A stretch of 64,000 nt of DNA from Cladopsammia gracilis (lineage: Eukaryota; Cnidaria; Anthozoa; Scleractinia; Dendrophylliidae): assembly GCA_022457155.1 (NCBI GenBank), contig JAJGOT010000209.1, positions 1,192,001 through 1,256,000 of the forward strand, read 5' to 3'. The notes under the pieces were generated by a model. It saw nothing but the letters and a program-made list of their open reading frames with translations. It was not told where the DNA came from and ran no database searches. This document shows positions 57,172-64,000 of the stretch, in pieces. Every line of letters begins with the position of its first letter. Positions within the stretch are counted from its first letter, which is position 1. Both the position numbers and the translations under genes were made by a program.

Positions 57172-58238
57172 GTAAGTTTCTCTAGGCCGGTCTACCAGAT
57201 CTCGTTTCATCTCGTGCGATTGACTGTGCAAAATGTACACAATCATTGCCATATTGAAACTTCTTTTGTTGTGAGCAAAACGTTTGTCATTATCTTTTAT
57301 CCAAACAACCTATGCCTTTATCGGTATTCACTAGAGCGACTCCAAAGCAATTTATTTTTGCTTTCTTTGACCTTTCTTTAGAGCAGCAACTTAACAATCT
57401 TTGTCCGCGTTGTTTCAGCCATACTGCACGATGACGTTTTTTTCCTCGTATCGACTCCCGGCCTAATTTCCTTAACCATGTCAGATTCTCTCAAGGACGG
57501 CCAATTTCGAAATTGAGACCAAAAAAAAATCAAATCACGTTTTATTTGTGAAACATTACAGAACCTGGCGGGGATTTTATCACACTTAGGTTACTTAGAC
57601 ACACGACTCTCACTATCAGTTATTCTGTAAGTAAATTTCCTTCTTTTACTTAACCAAATTGGGTTTCATTGAGTGCAAGTTCGTTTAGCTGTTGTGTTAT
57701 TCGAGATAAGAAAAAGCCGGAATCACTCTGTTGTGCTTTTAGATTCGTTAGTTAGAATGTTTTACGGGAATCGTTTTATTTGAAGGTGTCATCTGGGGGG
57801 GAGGGGGGGGGGGGCATCTGGGCGGCACTTTTTGATATCTCACTTTAGATAGTTTTCGTTGGCCTTTCGTGCCACTTCCTGAAGCTATATCTTGCAATCA
57901 TCTTTAAAGAGAATCCGTAGTCCGCACTGCACCAATATTACCTTGACCCAGCTGCTACGTGCTTTGATGCCTTAAAATCGCATTAAAAGACAATAAGTAA
58001 TAAATGCATTCTCTGGTCCGATTAAGGTTTCAGCTGAGAATTACGTAAGCTGTTACAACGCTAACATTTATCCGCTAACATCACATGACATTTGGCATAA
58101 ATTCTGTTACGCTTCGCATATCACTTTTACTGTGGAAAATGCTCGGGCTAAAGTTTTCGATTAGCATAAATTTGCCGGAAACTCTTAACAATATGGTGTT
58201 TTGCAGTATTCCTTACACGCAAACTGAATACCGTAGTA

Positions 58239-58364
58239 GAGTGATTTTACTTCATCTGTGAAATAGTTAGTAGAATAGTACGCACTATTAGACTATAATT
58301 CCATTGTTTCCTTATGTTTAATTTGGACTATCACACACTAATTGTTAGATAGTGTTTCACACTC
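58239..58364. mobile_element. TA-flanked MITE, copy with 15-bp deletion
   Basis: Identical to 19,907-20,047 except for one visible substitution (ccttat versus ccttttg) and loss of about 15 bases in the right terminal repeat. TA flanks both ends. It adjoins the dispersed repeat at 58,366. Confidence 0.85.
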
Positions 58365-58365
58365 T

Positions 58366-58925
58366 ACCTAAAGTTGTGTGAAAAAGAGACCGGTCGTGAC
58401 ACTTCTTTCTTCCAAATAAGAATAGCTGACCATCGAAGTTGGTATGCGAGGTTGTTAATAAAAGTTCTAAGAGTGTACGAAGCCTACAATATTACTCCGG
58501 AACATATTCTGTGCGAATTCAAGTGGACTGATTCAAACAGTGCTGCTCTCAGTTAAGAAGTTTTTTTTTTCGGCGTATTTTGAAATCGGTATTGTTGTTA
58601 AAGACGATAGTCTTAAGCTCTGGGCATCACAAAAGCGAAAAAGCCAGAAGCACAAACGCCCGTGACCCGTTACGCAGGGCACATTTGTTTGTGCCGATGG
58701 GCATTGTTAAGTTGATAGCCAAACAAAATCCCCACAAAATCCCTTGTCACTTGTTGGTGTTTAGCCGACGCGGAAAGACTCGGGACATTTTAACACCGTT
58801 GATACTGACAAGCCGCTATCGCATAGATTAGAGTGATTAATGATAATTTTATAACGACTAGGAGCTTTTAGCATTAAGCAAAACATTCCACAACGCGCGA
58901 CTAAACACCAACAAACACATCACAT
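58366..58925. repeat. Dispersed repeat, copy 2 of 2
   Basis: Same orientation as 7,729-8,215. Contains a stretch at about 58,400-58,500 that is missing in the first copy. Confidence 0.75.
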
Positions 58926-60560
58926 TATTTGGCTGTCAGCTTAATAATGTCCATACCGTAAACAAATATTTTCTGCGTGTTTCATATCACGAGTTTTTGT
59001 GCTGTTTATATTTTTCTCTTTTGTGAAGCCCAGGCTTAAAACGGCCGAGGAACGCTTAATAGTTACTCTTGGCTTTCACTTGTCCAGCTCAATAAATTGA
59101 TATCAACGAACTCAAGTTGAATTGAGTTACAAAAATAAATGTTTTGGCTAGAGATTATGAGTATGCAAATCGCATCAGATTAGAATTGTCAAGACCAACT
59201 TTTCAATCATCTTTCATAAGTATTATTAAATTTTGCAACGAGAATGACTTTTTGAAGTGTGAGTCTTTGTAAGAATGATAGGGTGCTAAGAAAGAAAGAG
59301 GGAATCCTGAGAACCCATACGAAACCAATTAGTGTATGCGTTTTTTTTTTTAAATAATAATAATAATGAGTTAGTAAGTTTGTTGTTTCAAAAAGCAATT
59401 AGATTATTTAATATAACAAGAATGTTTGTAATTAAACAGAGGAATTAGATATTCTCTTTGTGTTTTCGATTAAATTGTTTTGTTTTGTGCATTTTCTGTT
59501 TAGCTGCGTCATGGTATTTGCGTCATCCGTGCATCCGCCTTGGTGCTACTGATTTGAATTATTAAGTCATCGGGCTGTAAAAGTTGAAACGAATAACATG
59601 AACTCAATTAAGAGTGGGGTTAGAATGTTCTGTTTTATAACCAGAATTCTTATGCCGCCTCGAAAACTCTACTTAAGTGGACGTGATGGCATGAGATAAA
59701 AAAGACTTCCTTGATTTAAATGCCGGGCAATATAGTGTTGAGCAAGCCAATTAAATCGACTACGTTCTTTACAGGTTGAGCAAGTTCTCGCTTTCTCTTC
59801 AAGATACAGTGTAACCGGAAATAGCAAGCAAATAGTAGCATAATATCAGGCTTTTGTTGAATAAAACGCCAGAGTGCTTCTATTGTATATTGGCTGACCT
59901 GCCCAAGAAATTATATAGATTTCTAGTTCCCCGCTGTTGTAAATACCGAGTAAATATAGTCATTGATGTTAAAGTTTTGGGAACCTTTTAATTACATTGG
60001 TGCCGTATAGCTGTTTCACGCCGTGCAAGAAAGAAAGCAGTTTATAGTGCGAACATCAGGCTGAGAATTAAGGTACGTAAAAGCTCGGATCCTTAAATAT
60101 TAAAACGTTGTCGTTAAGACAATCTCTATCAGCATAGTTTCATTGCTCTTTTGGTGTATGTGTAGATGTTCAGATTGTTGATCACGTCCACTGCGAATAT
60201 TGTTCAAGATCGCTTCCTTTTACAAGAGGCTTAGAAACCGCGGGCAAAGATATCCGAACTTCTTGAAGTAATGCATTCATTGTCACAGCTAGCCAAGATG
60301 TGAAGTTGCACTGCCGGGAAAAAAACTTTGAACTGATCAAAGAAATGAAAACCGATTTAAGTTTATAGTTTTGTTTGTATAGTTTAAGCCAATATAAAAT
60401 TGATCGAAAAGGTCAGCTAATTTCGATAATTTTGATTAGATTTTCACGGCCGGCCTTCCGCGGCCCTTAATATTCGTAATATTTCTGCTTTCCCGTGCCA
60501 AGGAAGCTCAAGGAGTATCAAAAGGCAGGGTTACCCAATTGCGAAGTAACATGCGGCATT
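58926..60560. other. Non-genic stretch
   Basis: Nothing recognised apart from a short (aat)n patch near 59,355 and the weak donor at 60,072. Confidence 0.35.
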
Positions 60561-60565
60561 AGTAA

Positions 60566-60805
60566 AGGCCAGTTTATACGTGCGATTTTTCGTGCGATTC
60601 AGTTTGTCGCGCACTACAATGAACTTTTGTCGCAAGTGTAAACCGACGGCGATTTCTGTGCGATATTTGCTGCGATTTCCCATATCGCGGCGATAAACCG
60701 CAAGTAAATCGCACTGAAATCGCCGCTTGTTTACTCCTGTGACTTTCATCGCCAGAGTCAAGCGGACAAAAGTTGCATTGAAAGGTGCGACATGTGTAAA
60801 AACAC
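60566..60805. mobile_element. PIF/Harbinger-like MITE, copy 5 (eroded)
   Basis: Left end aggccagtttatacgtgcga follows TAA (60,563-60,565). The body has the family words tgtcgcgcactacaatg and aaaagttgcattgaaaggtg. The right end is degenerate at about 60,800. Confidence 0.65.
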
Positions 60806-61174
60806 GGAAACCTAAATTGTCTCTTTGCTCCCATATAGATGTATTTCAGGATTACGATTTGGCGTCCATAATATAGTAGCGGTTAGTTATTTTGAGTAAA
60901 TGTTATTATTACTTCAACTGCTGTGTTTGTCATATCGGAGTAACTGATGATTGGCAAGGTGAAAGTTGACTGTACACGTATTTTTTCGATTGCTGTTCCA
61001 AAATAGGAAAACACAAGATGGTCACTAAAAATGTTTTAAATCACCAGAAGTCCGAGAACACGGAATACGTGTAACAAACAGTTAATATGATCTACAAAAC
61101 AATATGCGGGCTTCCGGCAGAGGAAAACAGAAAAATAGTGGTTAAATATGAAAATTGAAAGTTTCTGTTAGTAA

Positions 61175-61282
61175 GGTCCGGTTTAAACGTCGCCGCATTT
61201 CACGTGTCGAATCTACTACCTATTTAGCATTTTATTCCTGAATTAGATTCGGCACATGTGAAATGCGACGTTAAACCGGGGA
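61175..61282. mobile_element. Small foldback MITE
   Basis: Arms ccggtttaaacgtcg.cgcatttcac...tcgaatct and the inverse surround a short A/T-rich centre. Confidence 0.7.
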
Positions 61283-61356
61283 AATGCATTAAGATCACTG
61301 TGGTGTTTAGCTATTTCTGTCCTTTTTTCGTATTGTTTTTGCCAGTGTTGCCGGAA

Positions 61357-61522
61357 GTTCTAACTTTAGAGTCTGTCGACGAAATCCTATGGTGTGACCA
61401 TTCAAATAAAACCTCTTGGGCAGTATATTTGCATGGTACCATTTGTTTTTCAATATCTTACAAAATGAAATTTGGGATTTTTTTTCTAATTCTGATGTTT
61501 GGCACCGTTGGGTGTTTAGGGT
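61357..61522 (+). mobile_element. 88-bp-unit MITE, one-unit fragment
   Basis: One unit (gttctaactttagagtctgt...) plus the right end of the family. The left terminal repeat is missing. Confidence 0.7.
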
Positions 61523-61821
61523 AAAGTGCAATCGAAATATGAAAATTGAATACGAACTGGACTATTGTAAGTAATTGTTTTATTTGCCGAAACACAGAGG
61601 AGTTTTATCTTAATTCTGGAGTTTTCTTTGCCGTACTGAGAGGTCTGAAGCGTTAAAGAGAGCAGGGGGCGCAAAAAAGGATACAAGAAGATATGTCACA
61701 CATTTTTAATTATTATTAAGTAGACTGAAAATTGGGCCACATTTTTCAAGTTCTCTTCGGCTGGTGTCTTGAAAAACTGATTATCTTTGAGAATTCACTA
61801 AATATCGCTTTCTCTCATTAA

Positions 61822-62222
61822 CCATTTCACTCACAGAGTCAATTACGGAGACATGCAGTGTAGTTCTAACTTTTGAGTCTGTTGACGAAATCCTGTGGTG
61901 TAACAATTCGAATGAAACCTCTTCAGCAGTATTTTTGCCCCGGACTTTTGCATGGTACCATTTGTTCTAACTTTTGAGTCTGTTGACGAAATCCTATGGT
62001 GTGACCATTCAAATGAAACCTCTTCAGCAGTACTTTTGCATGGTACGATTTGTTCTAACTTTTGAGTCTGTGGATGAAATCCTATGGTGTAAGCATTCAA
62101 ACGAAACCTCTTCAGCAGTGCAAAAGTTTTGCATGGTACCATTTGTTTTTCAATATTTTACAAAGTGAAATTTGGGATTTTTCTTAAATTTTGATATTTG
62201 GCACTCTTGGAAGTTAAAGGGC
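61822..62222 (+). mobile_element. 88-bp-unit MITE, three-unit copy
   Basis: Left TTAA lies at 61,818-61,821. Units start at 61,863, 61,964 (after a 13-bp insertion) and 62,052. The right end reads aagttaaaggg without a clear TTAA. A more distant relative (gattgtaactttcgagtctg) lies near 62,420. Confidence 0.8.
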
Positions 62223-63620
62223 ATTTCTCGTATCGGCTAAAAACAACTTAGTTTTAGTTTTACCCATAAGGGTAAACATTTTCGTGACACCTTCAATACT
62301 CCTAAAGTGGACTAAATGCTAAAGTGTTCATAATCACTCTAAATGGCAGTTACCAAGCATACGTTCTTGTTTTGCTGTTTGTTATGCTGTACCAAGAGAA
62401 AATGTTGGCTGTCCAAAGTGATTGTAACTTTCGAGTCTGTGGCTGATTCTTCGATAGTGATGCTATTCAAGTGAAAGCTGGTGAGCAGTTCCTTTTCTTG
62501 GCGGTGTTAGTTCTTCAAAAAAAAAAAACTGACTGAATTTGGACTATTTTTTGACTTTGTAAACTTGACCACTATCAGAAGTCAAAGAATGAACTCTTAT
62601 CTCAAAGCTGGCGAGTCCTAAACACAGGGTGAACCCAGATCAATCGTGTCCCAGAGCCCACGCGTTGTTGGTTAGTTATCATCGCGCTGACCAAAAGGAA
62701 CGTGGTTTCTGGGAATGAGATCGGGGACGTAACGGCGACAAACACTTAAAATTGCATGTCTCACATGCGCAATCTTCCCAGATCGTTTTCCAGGTAAATT
62801 TTTGGTACACCTGTTGCGTCTTCAATCTGACAAGAGTTGATAGGTCTGATTTTTCAGATCAGCGTCTGTTGTTATTTTTCTATATTGTTTTGTTGGGAAT
62901 TGTCGAAACGTTCAAATTTGAACTTTTAAAACCAAAAGTAGCTACAGTTATTTACATATAATGGGATTAAATGCTAGTCAGTGTTTGTATTTTTGGCGGC
63001 AATTCATGCAATTAAGCCAGTTAAGCGAAGTATTACAAACATGCCTTAAAATTGATTTTAAATTATTTTGGCGTTTTAAAGAACGCGTTCAGTAACCGTT
63101 AGCCAGACCACAAGCACAAGAAAGGAAAGACCGTGAACTCAGCCGCAAAAAAATGAGGTGAATGTCGCTCACGTTCTAACCCGTTTAAGGGATTATCCAA
63201 TAACAAACAAATTTCGATCTTGGAGCTTAATGCGGTCTTTTTATTAATTTTAGAACTATTTATATAATGTTTATTTATCAGTTCCCTTATACGATATCAA
63301 CCCACGGTTTAACCCCAAAGAATTTGGCTACTTGAAAACTGAGAGGGCAAATTAAAAAAAAAAAGGCTTGATTCAAATTCAAATAATTCAAAAAAGAAAA
63401 GAAGGAAAAGAAAATGCAACTTTTTGCCTCTTAAGAACTAGAGAAGTGAATAAGGTTTGTTGTTTTAAAGGTTAAAATGATAAAAGATAAACTCATGATC
63501 GGTGGAAAACAGGTGTTCGATTGCTATTATTGGTTGGTCCTAATATAGCAATGATTACGCAGTTTTTGTTAGCGGTTTTAGCACGTAGCAATGACAATTA
63601 AGTTTTTGATATTTCATTCG
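62223..63620. other. Non-genic stretch upstream of the last gene
   Basis: No gene seen. A plausible splice acceptor (tttcattcgtag, 63,623) precedes the last gene's start by 99 bases, so 63,624-63,722 is probably 5' UTR. Confidence 0.4.
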
Positions 63621-63722
63621 TAGATTTGCCTTGGACAGAGGTTAGAAGATACCGCATCTTGCCAAGAATTTATTGAATCTGTTCAGTCAGATCTCTATCA
63701 AATACTGAAGAAGATTTCCACT

Positions 63723-64000
63723 ATGATTTTGGCCAAAAGTTTTACTATTGCAAGTATCTTGTGCTTGAGCCTCCTACGTCCTGCATATGTGTATTCATCA
63801 CGTAAGACACAAGATAATGAAGGAAAATCCCTCTCCGACAGCACTTTAAACGCCTCAAAGAAAAACCGAACTTCTCATGAAACCGAGACGGAAGTCGATG
63901 ATGATTTTCCCCAACTCAGCTTCTTTATCAAAGACGTTTTAACCACCCCTTTGGGCAAAGTCAACCGTACTGCTGACAATCAAGCGAATGGTAGCCGTAT
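63723..64000 (+). CDS. Secreted protein, N-terminal part (runs off window)
   Basis: Open frame of 92 codons from ATG 63,723 to the window edge. Residues 1-24 form a clear signal peptide (charged AKS, then hydrophobic FTIASILCLSLL, small residues before SSRK). The following segment is hydrophilic, with acidic EVDDD and four N-glycosylation sequons (NAS, NRT, NRT, NGS), then LSFFIKDVLTTPLGKVN. This suggests an extracellular protein or the prodomain of a precursor. I do not recognise the family. The start is chosen as the first ATG before the signal peptide; an upstream acceptor fits a spliced 5' UTR. Confidence 0.65.
   Translation, partial: MILAKSFTIASILCLSLLRPAYVYSSRKTQDNEGKSLSDSTLNASKKNRTSHETETEVDDDFPQLSFFIKDVLTTPLGKVNRTADNQANGSR

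Overview
This window is eukaryotic and animal: two genes with spliced, highly conserved metazoan proteins (peroxisomal Lon protease LONP2 and mitochondrial ribosomal protein MRPL52) sit in AT-rich DNA crowded with short inverted-repeat transposons, retroelement scraps and microsatellites. The style of the repeats and the intron-dense gene structure suggest an anthozoan cnidarian, probably a stony coral. The species cannot be fixed from the sequence alone.

Layout. 1-13.4 kb holds no convincing gene. It carries minisatellites, C-rich tracts, foldback elements and miniature inverted-repeat transposons (MITEs). 13.57-35.85 kb, minus strand, is LONP2. I rebuilt 30 coding exons with consistent phases and GT/AG borders, giving an 852-residue protein with Walker A/B, a Ser-Lys dyad and a C-terminal SKL peroxisomal signal. 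Its introns are a transposon graveyard: a foldback Penelope-like element with a GIY-YIG endonuclease, a complete hammerhead ribozyme motif in a second inverted-repeat element, a tRNA-derived SINE, LINE tails and nested MITEs. 35.85-35.99 kb is a 141-bp head-to-head gap. On its other side MRPL52 runs on the plus strand (35,995-40,861, five coding exons, 137 residues).

41.5-55.4 kb is a large tandem duplication. A roughly 6-7 kb non-coding unit, bordered by inverted copies of one repeat family, occurs twice. Insertions private to one copy let the other copy serve as an empty site, which demonstrates target-site duplications for two MITE families and a TTA target for a third. 55.4-63.6 kb is mostly unassigned, with further MITE copies and one dubious ORF. 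At 63,723 a secreted-protein gene begins and runs off the window.

LONP2 (peroxisomal matrix quality control) and MRPL52 (mitochondrial translation) are both organelle housekeeping proteins, so a shared bidirectional promoter is plausible. The most interesting signals outside the genes are the hammerhead ribozyme (24.24-24.30 kb), the Penelope foldback (13.8-14.5 kb), the composite tandem duplication, and a TTAA-flanked MITE family whose interior is a variable array of 88-bp units.
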